DNA of 64,000 nucleotides from Aristolochia californica (Eukaryota; Streptophyta; Magnoliopsida; Piperales; Aristolochiaceae), in NCBI GenBank assembly GCA_029961685.1, contig JARWKL010000005.1, positions 39,407,357-39,471,356 of the forward strand. The letters run 5' to 3'. Of the stretch, positions 43,887 through 56,500 are shown piece after piece. A program made the position numbers and the translations under genes. The notes under the pieces were generated by a model that was given only the letters and a program-made list of their open reading frames with translations, did no database searches and was not told the origin of the DNA. The stretch's first letter is position 1, and the number at the start of each line of letters is the position of its first letter.

Positions 43887-45660
43887 GTTTATTACTTCAA
43901 TTTGCAAGAAAAAAAATTGGTCTTCAATCCTTTTTTGCTAATAAAATTCTTCATAGATGCTAAATTCTTCAACTTTTGTTTTCCCTCATTCTTGAATATT
44001 TTGGTCACATAAAAATTACCACAATATGAGGAATAAAATACATCTTTCTTCTAATTTTTCTTCTTCTTATTTTCCCCTTCAAATTGGGGATAAAAATGAC
44101 ATAGAGACCTAGCTTGGACAAAACACAATAAGAGAGAAGCAAATAATTCCTAGCCGTACAACAAAGCTCCAAACACCAGTCAAAATGGTCATAGTCTATG
44201 ATCTTTTTAAAGGCGAAAAAAATGATCCAATTTCAGGGTACAACAAAGAGAGTACTCACTTTTTAAGAGTAGCTAAACCACAAATCACCTCTTGGGTGAA
44301 TAACAAAAGACTTGACTCAAGTTGGATATTAGGCACACTCTTATACTTTTTAGGTAGTGGGTCTATGCATTGATCTTTAGTGATAAAAACACAAGACGGT
44401 AAACTAAAGAAAAACTAAACGAAAATAACTTTAACTAAAAAGAGGCCACTATGCTACACTCAACTTCCAAAAGTGATTTTTTTTTGAAAACTAGGGGAGA
44501 CTATAACGGTAAAACTTAATAAATTTGATCAAGTATAATTTTTTTTTAGAATTGACCAATTTTTTTGGAGTTGATGATGCATAAGATACACAACCAAGTA
44601 ACAAAAACGTAAAACTTGAAAACAACATCAAAACATGAATTTTTTGCATGCCTTGAATGAGTACATTATGAAGTGATTAATTCTGAGTAAAACTCTCTGA
44701 TTAGAAGAGAAATTTAGCTAAAAACCTAGGATTCTAGGAGGAAAGGAAACTCGATTCATGCCAATGCATGGACAGATAACAAGAGAGAAAATAGAAAAAT
44801 GAGAGATTTTTGGTAGAACTGACCTTTGGTACATTTGATATCGATATCTCCAAAAACATATAACTCATAATCACAAACTGTTTATTGGCCAAGAAACTAG
44901 ATTCAAATAGCTTTAAATTGATACCTAATTTGACATAAAAAAATTTCATTCTTGAATCTTTTATGATGTCTTGATTTGCTTCGTCCGTTGCTTGACCCTT
45001 GCCTACTCTCCTATGTGAATATCTCATTATAAATAGATTAGATTGATATGAAATTTGTTCCGTATGAAACTAGAATTCAACAATTTTCATTCAACTATAT
45101 TTTTTATTCAAAGTATATACTTCTTTTGAGAGAAAAATCTGATATATATTTAGACTTATAATCTTGCCAAATTGAGTATTATTTCTTCTTTAGCCAACAT
45201 GACCATTGACCCTTGTGAAATTGATATTTCACCTTAAAAAACTGAGATTGAGAATTGGTTTAATAAGGTAAAAAATATACTTATAGACATTTATTTTGAC
45301 ATATAAATCTCCATATAAAGTATTTTTCTTGATTGTATAAAATGACTAAAAAATTGAAATTTTCTACTACTGCTCAAATCTCTTTAACTGTTTGACCTTT
45401 GTTGATTTAAATATTGATTTCTTTTTGTAAAAAAACACCGATTACAAAAATTCTTTTTTATTTGAAATGTAGACTCAAATATATTTCCATCCATATAATC
45501 TTTAATGTGAAAAGTTGAGTACGAAGTTGAGAATGCCAAAAAAACAATAGTTACTTGGACAAAAAAGAACAATAAAAGTTAAAATATGAACTTAAACTAA
45601 TAGAGATAATTGATTAAAAAGAGATAACATTATCTCTTTAGAGAGAAAACACGGTAATGA
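43887..45660. other. AT-rich repeat remnants, no gene
   Basis: Contains the inverted partner of the 42.9-kb segment at about 44,100-44,370. Beyond that I see only AT-rich sequence without domains. Confidence 0.45.
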
Positions 45661-46837
45661 ATCCTAAACTACTAGTTGATTCCTCACATGGAGGGATGTG
45701 AGTTGAATCTCTGGAGTAAAGCCCGGGTGGCCGAAACTCGTCGCAGGAGGGGCCAAAACGACCAATCCAAGTGTCCATCTCAACTTGCTCATCCTTTCAA
45801 TCTCTGTCGAGTCCCCCCTCTCGCCTCTCTGCTCTCTTTTCTTCCGCTCATCCTCTCCTCCGCCAAGTTTCTCGAATCTCAGCCATCTCCAAAGCTTGCG
45901 GACGCCGGAGTAAATTTCCAAGTTCGAACTCTCAGCGAGTCAGACGACAGGGGCACTGCTGAGTAAAGATTTTGGTCCGTTGGCTGATCCGGGTCCCAAG
46001 TTCAACCGGCGGCGACTCAGCGAAGAGAAGCGAACGAGACGGGGCCAGAAAAAAAAAATTGGTCAGGGACTCGGTCAGAGCTTGACCATCAGGAAGGGAA
46101 TCTTACTCTGTCTATGACTATTGGGTTCTAGAAGAAAACGTGACCCGATTTGGACTTCACGCCGCCTCTCTGCGAGTTTGCCGCCTAAATAATTTTCGAA
46201 CCGTAAAATTTCAGAAAATGGAAGAGAACCAAAATTCAACAAAACTCAAGTTACGGATAAAGACATTTTTAATTTTTGTAATTTTAATTTTTAATTTTTG
46301 AAATCTATAATAAGCAAGGTCCGTTTATCTCGTGTTCTGTTTTTGAAGGGTGGGATCCACCCTCGCGAACTGCTCGGAGCTTACACCCACTCGCGTGTGC
46401 TGAAAAAGGGGAAGACGGGGAGAGACGAAGACAGAGAAGCGGGAGGGAGGCCATACGCTGAGAAACACGGAGGGGAGAGGAAATTGATGAGGCTGATGAG
46501 ATGCAAAGTAACTAATCCAGAAAGCAGTAATCTGTTGCCTTAGCAACACCTTTGGCTCTCTTACCATTTTCCAATCTCTAGTAGAAGGAAAAACAAATGT
46601 AGTTTGTTGCCCTGAATCCACTGAATTTTCTCCTCTCCTGGTGCTATATCGGAAACCCTCATTTTTGCTTTCTCTTTTGGTTTCTCTCCTCGTCTCTCTT
46701 CACCTCTGGTGATTGTGCCTTAGTCACTCCTTAATTCAGACGTATTAATCCCCCTTTTGAATCTATAGTCCCGTACATCTTCTTTCTTCTTCTTCGTCTT
46801 GGCTTCTCCTTTTACTCTCTATTTATTGCCTCCGGCA
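45661..46837. other. Upstream region of the IPC synthase gene
   Basis: GC content rises from 45,660. 46,640-46,830 is CT-rich and leader-like. A minus-strand open frame at 45,664-45,921 exists (MEIYSGVRKLWRWLRFEK...), but I recognise no family. Transcription of the IPC synthase probably starts in the CT-rich part; no certain TATA box is seen. Confidence 0.4.
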
Positions 46838-46921
46838 ACGGGAGCCCATTTCTTCAAATTCAGCCTTTGGCCGGTGGCTCGCCGCTCTCAAAATCTACTA
46901 TTCTCGAGACCTGTGACCTCG
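46838..46921 (+). pseudogene. Relic of BSK exon 1 in the leader of the IPC synthase gene
   Basis: This 84-bp stretch aligns along its whole length to BSK exon 1 at 60,906-60,987. Shared words include GGGAGCC at the start, GCCG/GCTGGTGG in the middle, GAGACCT near the end, and the donor CCT.G|GTA.GTCTCG. The start codon is ACG instead of ATG and small indels shift the frame, so it cannot encode a BSK N-terminus. No BSK exon 2 follows. The GTAAGT donor at 46,922 is strong and could now serve a 5' UTR intron of the IPC synthase, with an acceptor near 47,069. Confidence 0.7.
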
Positions 46922-47501
46922 GTAAGTCTCGTCTTATCTAAGAGGGAATATTTGCTTGGCTTTTAATTTTTATTTTTCCATTGGCAAGTCCGTTTTTCTT
47001 TATTTTATTTTTATATAACCTTTGACCATCTTTATGCCAAGTTTTCACGTTCTTCCACATCTTCCATAGGGTGGCCTGGCAAAGATCTCTTATACTCTTC
47101 AGCTGTCAAACAAGCCGTCTCAAACTCTCGTTCGGCATTGCTCCCAAACATATATCAATCGAGTCTTTGATCAACTTCAATCTGAAACGGTTCTGTAATT
47201 TGATCTACATTGGGCCTCTGCATCTGTTTTTTAGTTCGCCACCTGCGGGAAACGGTCTGAGGAGGCCCGAGATCTCCGTTTCGGTAAGGGTCTGAAAATA
47301 AGGCATCTGAATCAAGTTTTATGAATTTGGAGTTTCAGAGCAACTCCACTTGATTCGACGAGGGGTTGGTGATTTGTTTTTCCCAAACATTTTAAATTGT
47401 ATAGCCATAACTTTGTTGAGAATTGGGTGAAGGCACGTCTAGGATGTCGAACCTAACCGTAGGATAATGAAGTAATATGGCAGTGATTGACAAATACAGA
47501 G

Positions 47502-50500
47502 ATGACGTTTTACGTTGCTCGGGAGGGTTCAAAGGTTGGTTTTTTTTTCTTAAACTTCTTCTCTCTCTTTTCCCTTTTCTTCGTTCTTCTTTCCTTCTAT
47601 CTTTCTGTTCGTCTAACCAATTTTTTTTTGACTCAGTGACTGTGCTTTTCTATTAACGTGATTTTGCTGTCTTATGCAAAGTTATGGAGGAGGGTCTGCA
47701 CGGAAACGTCTGTGGAGTTGCAGCTATTAGCGGAAAAGTGGAAACTTATTCTCGCTGGACTAGTCTTTCAGGTTACCTTTTCGTCCTCGACGATTTTCTT
47801 ATTTGACGTGGCAATTTAACTGATTTTTCCTTCATTTGTTTCTGCATCAGTGAAATTCAAAATTTAGAGCGAGCTTTATGTGAATTGTGCCCAGTCATGT
47901 TAGCGGTTTTCCTTTGACATCATAGATCATGGACCTGAATTTCTTCTTTCTTATTTGTTTTCCGCTCTGTATCTTTGTTTTCAGCAAAACATTAAATATA
48001 TGGTTATCTATGGAGAGATATGAAATCCTTCGCATTTCCATGTGATTTCATTTAGTCAATACTTTTATTGCCGTCACTATTAGTATCTTTTTTCAGCAAT
48101 AAATGCAGGTTTTTTCTTTTCTTGAAAGTTTCTTTACTCTGTTAGATGCTAATTTTCTTATATTTTAAATGAACAAGAAGAGAGTTTTTGGCTTCTGGTT
48201 TTACTCTGCTTTTAGAGCTGAAAATAGGTATCATTGAACGTTGCATATTGATCTCAAGTTTCTTCAGCTGTTGTCAGTAAAAGTGCACCTGTCATGCCTG
48301 TTACATTTCCTAGACTTGGGATTTAGTGCCTGTTTTGCTTCTGAAGATCACCTGGATTGCAAGTATCACAACAATCGAACTGTTCAACTTGTGCTAGTCA
48401 TCCAGTGCTTTGTGATATCAATCATAACATGAACATCCTTGGGGTGCATGATATATTGGTTTACTGTTTTCTAGTGAAATTTCTCAAGATGCGAGTCTGC
48501 ATTGTGGTTAACATGTTTATCCTGCTGCTGAACTCCAAACAATTTATTGTTTCTTTATTGTGAGTTGTTATGTGATTCACATTAGCTTACTTAAGTTACT
48601 TCTGGAAAACTTAGATAAAAAAGTGTCTGTGACTACTAATTTGAACTTTCACATTTAAACAGTATATTCATGGATTAGCTGCTCGAGGAGTCCACTATTT
48701 GCATCGTCCAGGACCAACACTTCAAGATTTAGGTTTCTTTCTATTGCTGGTGAGTATGTTATTCATGCTTTTATTAAAAGAGCTTGTTGTTATACTCATT
48801 TACAATGTTTCTGCACCCTTCTAATAAAAAAAACCAAATGAAAATGTTTTGGCATGTATGTGTACAAAATACACACAAGAAGGTGATCACTCGGTAGATG
48901 CTTCCCATCATATGATAAGATATATTATCATATTTCATGACTCAAATATTCTATTCAGAAGATAAAATATAATGTCTGCTGTCCTCTTAATGTAAAGATG
49001 AATTTGGTTTATTTTCTTGTGGTCCAATTTTTCCCCATCATGACACTTTTTGGTTATCTATTATGAATTGTGTAGTATAACTGAATGCTATTTTTTTATT
49101 GTCATTGAGTGATATGCAAGCTGAAAGAATGCTGAATTAAGTAGCAAGATGGCATATGACAAGTGTCAAATTTTCAATCATAAAATTTCTTCAAATTTTC
49201 ATTCATAAAAGAAGTTCTTCATGTAATAAATATAAAAAATGCACATAAGTCACTGACTGATTCTGGAGCACCATTTTTATTAAGACGTGATAGATTAGTC
49301 GTTTGAAAGTCTCTACAACTAATGGCAAAATTGATATTGCACAAGAAGTTAAATTGGACAAGCTAAACCTTTTTATGCCCTTGAAGTTGAGAAGAAACTG
49401 ACTTTTGTTTAATTATTTAAAATATTATACAATCCCCTGTGAAACTTTTATGTATATGATGGCTTCATTCCTTTCATGTTAATCTTTTTAGGAGCTTGGA
49501 CAACAAAGAGCTTACATCAGTGAGACCTTATTCACATTCCTGTTCATCTCTTTTGTCTTGGTAAGACTCTTTTCCAACAATTAGAGTATCTTGTCTACTT
49601 ATGCCTGTTCTTAAATTGTGTAATCACAAGGTTGCTGTCTTGTTGTGAACTGATTCAGATTACTTAGAATATTATGCTTATCTCGCTTAAATTGTGTCTT
49701 ATTAAATTACCTTTATTGACCTTTGTTTTTTGTTTGATGTGACTTGCTTAATTGGGTAAGTCTGTCTTGAACCTTTAGTATCATCTTGATTTCAATTTAA
49801 ATGTATAAAATAATTTACCTTGAGTCATATAGAAAAGAACGGAGGTTTGTTTCAGTGTATCATCTAAGTCATAATTGTTTTGCTTGCATCGATGCTTCTT
49901 TGCTTACCTACAGATATGTTGTTAAGGATCAGTCCCACATGGATTAGTGAGTACAAAGATCCTGAGTTTATTAGTTGGAAAAAAAGTTTCCTAAGGTGGG
50001 TAGTCATTTTGGGATGGGCCTTGGACCCAACTTAACATGGTATCAGAGCAGGTACTCATATGTGGGCCTGCAACTAAACTATCTACTTGTAGAGCCACAA
50101 AAAGAGGGCCTACACCTAAACTATCCACTTGTAGAGCTACAAAAGAGAACCTACACCTAAACTGCTTACTCCTAAATTATCCACCTATAGAGCCACGAAA
50201 AAAGGGCCTACATATGAGGGAGAGTATTAAGGAATAGTCCCACATGGATTAGTGAGTACAAAGATCTTGAATTTATTAGTTGGGAAAGAAGTTTCCTAAG
50301 GTGGCTAGTCATTTTGGGATGGGCCTTGGACCCAACTTAACATATGCCTTGCTAGCTCCTTTGTTATGGTTCAGCTTAAGTTGTAAATACTATATAATAT
50401 AGTTTGGAGCTGCTAGTCTCACAACCTGAATACTAATCTAGTGTCTGTCTCATTATCTACTCTTGTTGTATATTTGTTGGCATCATATCCTTCTTTTTCA

Positions 50501-53500
50501 AGTTTATAACATCAAATTTTCATTAAAATTATTACCATATAAGTTCAGGGGTATTTTGGTTATTTCCCATATTTTCCACATTACATTTTTCTCTTATTGT
50601 ATGGCTATTAGATAGAGAATGTCTTATTTTATTGATAGTTAAATTTTCATTCAATTTAGACATCTATTTTAGAGATATGTAATTTTGAGTATTGAGGGGT
50701 ATTTTTGTCCTTTTGTAAAATTTCACTTAAACCTTGATTATAAATAAGTTGGACGGGCTTTTCTGGCTTGGATTCCAAGGCAGCAAAGCTGCTCCTTTTC
50801 CAAAATTCTTTTTCCTCTTCTATTTTCTCCCCAAATCACATATTTTTCATGTTATCAGAGTAGTAACGCAAGTCTTGGATTGTTTTTTTTCAATTTTTTG
50901 GATCTTTTCTCCATTTTCAGTAATCTCTTCGAAGCTTTTTTCCAGATTTCTAGACTGGTAGGGTAAAAAATTCCAAATTTCCCCTTTTTCTGCCTGTCTT
51001 AGCCTATTGTCTAATGATTACTGTTCCTATTTGATTGATTGTTGGGATTCATCAACCCAATATAGCTTGCATTATCATCCATATAGCTTGTATCATCCTG
51101 GTTTCTTGCTATTGGGTCATTCCTTCATCGATTTATCGTCTCAATTGTTGAAATTGATCACTATTGGTTCGAAATTGAATGAATTGGGTGTTGAATTGCC
51201 CTAATTGAATTCGGTGGGGTCCACTTGACTGCGCCAACTTAGAAATTTGGGGAGTGTTTCCCTTTGGTTAATTGATGCTTTAGTGTACTGAATTGTGGTG
51301 TTTGGTAATATTTAATGGTTGATTCCAGCATTTTCTAGAGGACTACTGAGAGTTCAAATGTGAAACTCTCTCAGTCTATTCAAACAACTACGATTTGGTT
51401 GAATGGATCGAATTATATAAACTAGTCTAGATCAATTTTGATGTATTTGAGGGCCAGAAGAATGGGAAAATATATAACTAATGATTCCCTGGTGCCTGTT
51501 AATGAAGATTGGGTGGTAAAAGATAATTTAGTAATGACCTGGTTGGTCAATAGTATGAAATCTAGATTTAGTGACCAGATTTTGAGTTGTAGTACTACTA
51601 AGGCAATGTAGACTACTTTGGCTTTTATTTTGTCTCAAGAAAGTAATTTGTCAAGGATCTATGAGTTATATGTGAAGTTTTTTAATATGAAGATAGGAGG
51701 TAGATCAGTGATAAACTATTTCACGGAGATGAGGGGAGTACTACAAGAGATTAGTACATTTCATCATTTTACTACGAATGTTGAAGACATTGGTAAGAAA
51801 GAAAATCAGATTCAAGTAGCCCGATTTTTGGATGGTTTGGGGCCTGAGTATGATGCTATTAGAGCCCATCTGTTGGTCAATGAGGATGTGACCACCCTTG
51901 AGCAAACCTTTAACAGAGTTCTTCGCATTGAAAGTGCAATTGTAAATAAGAATGAGTCAGGTGAAGTTCTCTCAGAAGCAGCTGCTCTTAACCTTCAGTC
52001 TTCTACTGGTAAGCCTGATGGTGAGTTTCATGGAGGTAATAATAGAGGTAGAGGTTGTTCTTACTCTACCTGTGGTCGTGGCCAAAATGATCGAGAGGAG
52101 CAAAATGTGTTCATTATGGTAGGATTAATCATATTTTTGAGAAATGCTAGGAAAAAATTGGTAAGCCTACTTGGGCCAACTCTATAGTCACAGATAAGGA
52201 CACTTCCTCACATACTAGATCCTATGAGGAAATTCAGTAGTTACTACAGCGATTGGGTCAATTGATTGCTTCATCTACTGCTTCTTAGACTATCAAGACT
52301 CTTCCTTCTTCCTTAACGAGTGCCATGATGGCTAGTGCAGGTATGGATGCACTAAATGTGTCTCATTCCCCCTCTTGGATCATTGATTCAAGAGCTTCTA
52401 CACACATGTCAGGTATGCCCTCCCTATTTCAGTCCATTAGTCTATCTCATCATGTCGTCGAGTTACTTTAACTGATGGATTCACCTCTCACATTCAGGGG
52501 GAGGGTATAACTCACACTACACATATCCTTAGATTCTGGTTTATTTGTACCATAGTTTTCAGTTAATCTCTTGTCCGTGAGTCATATAATTAAATCCTTT
52601 AACTGTTCAATAACCTTTTATCTTACTTCTTGTGTTTTCTATGACTTGTAGAAGAAGAGGACTATTGGTTCAGGACATGAGAAGGGAGGGCTCTACATGT
52701 TGGATGGTGTATCCGTTTCTCAAGTTGTAGTTATCACTAGTGCATATTCTTCTTACTTGTGGCATTTGTGTTTGGGACATCTCTCATCAGCTAAGTTGCG
52801 TCAGTCTTTTCCTTCTTTGTTAGTCGATATTTTATTTGATTCCGAATCCTGTCAATTGGGAAAATGTTATTGCTTCAGTTTCCCAATTAGTTCTAGTCAA
52901 AGCTCTAAGCTGTTTGAATTAGTCCACTTTGATGTATGGGGTCCATGTCGAGTTCCTAATCCATTTGGTTTTAAATATTTTGTGTCGTTCATTGATGATT
53001 TCAGTAGATTTCACTTGGGTGTATCTCCTATGGGAGAAGTCCGAAATACTTGATGTATTCCTTCAATTTTTCAATGAAATAAAAAAATCACTTTGGAGCC
53101 TGTGTTTGTGTGCTTGACAATGGTTTGGAATATGTTAACCATAAATTTCAGTATTTTGTGCTTCTCATGGTATTACCCATCAAACGTCCTGCCTTTATAC
53201 ACCACAACAAAATGGGATGGTTGAACATAAAAATAGACATCTCCTTGAGGTGACAAAGACACTATTACAACATATGAATGTTCCTAAATCTTTTGGGGAG
53301 TTGCAGTTTTAGCTTCTAGTTACTTGTTTAATCATATGTCCTCATCTGTTTTGAGTGGTCAAGTTCCTCTTCAGTTTTTAAAGCCCAATGGTAAAAATTT
53401 TTATGTGACTCCTTGTATTTTTGGATGTACTTGTTTTGTTGATATGTTTAGAATTTTGATTGATAAGTTGTTACCTTGGTTTGTCAAATATGTTTTTTCT

Positions 53501-56500
53501 GGGGTATTTTCGTCGACAAATAAGGTACAAATGTTATGTTTTTTTGGGATATTCTCGTCGATGTGACATTTTTTGAACATACTCCATATTTTTCATCATC
53601 TATTGAGCTTCCTATATCACCTTAATCACTCTCGTGCTCCTGCCGTGCCTCCAATAGTTACCTCTATATTGTTCTCTTCTCATGATCCACTAGCTTCCTC
53701 ATTGCCTGTAGATCTTGTTGTCTCTAATTTTGACCTGCCTATTAGTCTACGAAAAGGTAAATGATCTTATACTTCTCATCCGATATTCAAATATCTTGTT
53801 AGGAATTAAACACCCTAATTCCAAACTAACGAGAGTAATAATAATAATCACGGAAGAAAAGAACAACAAGCACGAGAACAAACAAGATTCATACATGTTC
53901 GCCTCAAGGTGAGACTACGTCCTGTCTTTCGCCGCTATAGCGATCCACTATAAAGATGAAATAGTTTACAAAAGAGATCACACACACTTATAGGTGGTTT
54001 TTTCTCTAACCTCTCTCGGCCGCAATTGATGTTCCTCGGATGATAAAACCCTAATAGCGGCGCCCTCAAATATAAAGAGAAAATTAGGGCAACTGCAATA
54101 CAAGAGTAAAATTCCCAAATTGCCCTTAATGAAATAGCAATTAATATATCGTGGACCGGGCAGGGGCTTTGCCCCCACACTCTCGGGAGGGGCTTCCTGC
54201 CCCCCGTCCAACCCCACGACGAACTTACCTCAAAGGTCGATCCACGTACCGACTCAGCGTAGGGCGTTGATTAGGCTCCACAACTTAACAAATATGTGTC
54301 TCTTGATTTTTTGTCCCAATCCTTCAAGTTCTTTGCTATGTCATTGTCTACTTCCCATATACCTCGTTGAGTGCAGGAAGCCTTGTGCTCTCTAGAATGG
54401 TAACAAGTTATGGATGATGAGATGAGTGCTTTGGTGTCTCGGGGAACATGGCATCTATGTGATCCACCTGTAGGAGCAACTATTGTGGGGTGTCGTTGGG
54501 TTTATACTTTCAAATATAATGTTGATGACTTTATTGAATGGTACAAAACTTGACTGGTAGCGAAGGGGTTTGCACAGACTTTTAAAGTTAATGTCTTTGA
54601 GACATTCTCTCTTGTGGCCTGACTTACTTTGGTATTTATCTTAATATTTGTGGCTATTAATAAAGGTTGACCTCTCTTTCTGTTTGATGTGAAGAATGTC
54701 TTTCTATATGGTGATCTACATGGGAAAGTGTATATGGAGCAACCTTTTCGATATGTTGCTTAGGGGGAGACAAGAAAGGTATGTAAGCTACAGAAGACTA
54801 TTTATGGACTTAAATAGACTTCACAGGCTTGGGTTGAAAAATTTAGTGATGTGGCACTATAATTTGGGTTCTATAGGAGCCATTGTGATAATTCTATGTT
54901 CCTATTCAAAAGGAAGACCGTCATGGTGGTTTTGGTTGTCTATGTAAATGATATTGTGTTATCTGGTGATGATCTTGATGGTATTACATAAGTTAAACAA
55001 TATCTAGCCACACATTTTTAGACGAAGGATTAGGACTCTCAAGTACTTCATTGGCATTGAAGTCGCTTGTAGAAAACGAGGTATTGTTCTTTTTCAGAAA
55101 AAATATATATTGGATATGTTATAGGAGTATGGTTTATTAGGTACTAAACCCATAGACACCCCCATGGAAGATAATCATAATCTATATGACACCTAGGGTC
55201 TTACACTCAAGGATAAAACTCAATACCGACGGTAAGTAAGTAAATTGATCTTTACTACAGTTACCAGGCCGGATATCTCATTTGCTATGGGAGTTGTGAG
55301 CCAATTCATGGAAAATCCTTAGAAAGTCCATTTAGAAGCTGCTTAGAGGATTTCAAAGTACTTGAAGGGTGCACTTGGAAAATGTCTTCTGTATACTCAA
55401 AATGGGAAAGTTGATGTACTTAGGTATTTTGATGCTGATTATGTTGGGTGTAAAATGAATAAACGTTCTATGTCTGGCTACTGTTGTTTTGTTGGAGGCA
55501 ACCTACTAAGCTGTAAAAGTAAGAATGGGAAACAGACAGTTGTGGCTAGGTCTAGTGCAGAGGCCGAGTATCGAGCATTGGCTCATGCAGTTAGTGAGTT
55601 TATGTGGATTAATTCTATGCTTTTTGAGTTTGGTTTTTCATTACTTGACGCTATGGTTATGAAATATGATAACAAGGTAGCCATTTTTATTGCCAACAAC
55701 CCTGTATTCCATGAGAGAATGAAACGTATAGAGGTTGACTGCCACTTCATTAGAAATGCAATTATGCAAGGGAAGGAGATAACTCCTTATGTAAAATCTT
55801 CGGACCAGTTGAAAGATATATTTACCAAGCCTTTGGGAAGATGTGAACATGTATCCATTAGTGACACATTGGGATTGTTTGATATCTACACTCCAACTTG
55901 AGGGGGAGTGTTAAAATACAAGCCCAAGGGTATTTTGGTTATTTTCTATATTTTTCACATTACAATTTTCTCTTATAGTATGGCTATTAGATAGAGAATG
56001 TCTTATTTTATCTTTAGTTAAATTTTTATTCAATTTAGACATGTATTTTAGGAGATATGTAATTTTGAGTATTGAGGGACATTTTTATCTTTTTGTAAAT
56101 TTTCACTTAAACTCTAATTATAAAGAAGCTGGACGGAATTTTTTGGCTTGGATTCCAAGGCAGCAAAGTTACTCCTCTTCAAAAACTCTTTTTCCTCTTC
56201 TATTTTTCCCCAAATCACATTTTTTTCAAAAATGTGTATTTATAATACTGCTTCATGTTTATTACCTAGTTGTTAAGGTTTTTCACAGCTTGTATTTATC
56301 AGAAACCTAAGCTTGTAAATGTCAGAAGGATCGGATATATGCAGAGGGGAACACATATTAAGTGCTAAAATGAATCAGTGAATTGCCACTTCTTTGTTAG
56401 AGAAACTTCTGTTGAAATTGATTGATTCTACCTTTGTATTGCGGTTTTCAATGTGTTTGGTGTTTATCAGTGCGGTATTTTTCCTGTGAGTTGTGATGAG

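Larger units (their letters stand above)
50521..56228 (+). mobile_element. Copia LTR retrotransposon in intron 4 of the IPC synthase gene
   Basis: 5' LTR about 50,521-50,849, primer site TGTTATCAGAG at 50,850-50,860 (one change from canonical), gag, protease, integrase, reverse transcriptase and RNase H, polypurine tract GAGGGGGAGTG at about 55,900-55,910, and 3' LTR 55,909-56,228. It has the same orientation as the host gene. LTR termini are mutated on the left (CATTAAAAT against TGTTAAAAT), and flanks ATTTT/AAAAT do not form a direct duplication. A further LTR-like insertion lies at 53,797-54,290. Confidence 0.92.

Noticed and set aside
45664..45921. Minus-strand 85-codon open frame as a gene
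   Set aside because: No recognised domain, and it overlaps GC-rich sequence where several frames are open.
47478..47535. Upstream ATG giving [14 protein letters not shown] as the IPC synthase start
   Set aside because: It is in a different frame from the following exons. The ATG at 47,502 gives [11 protein letters not shown], which matches the family N-terminus and splices in phase.
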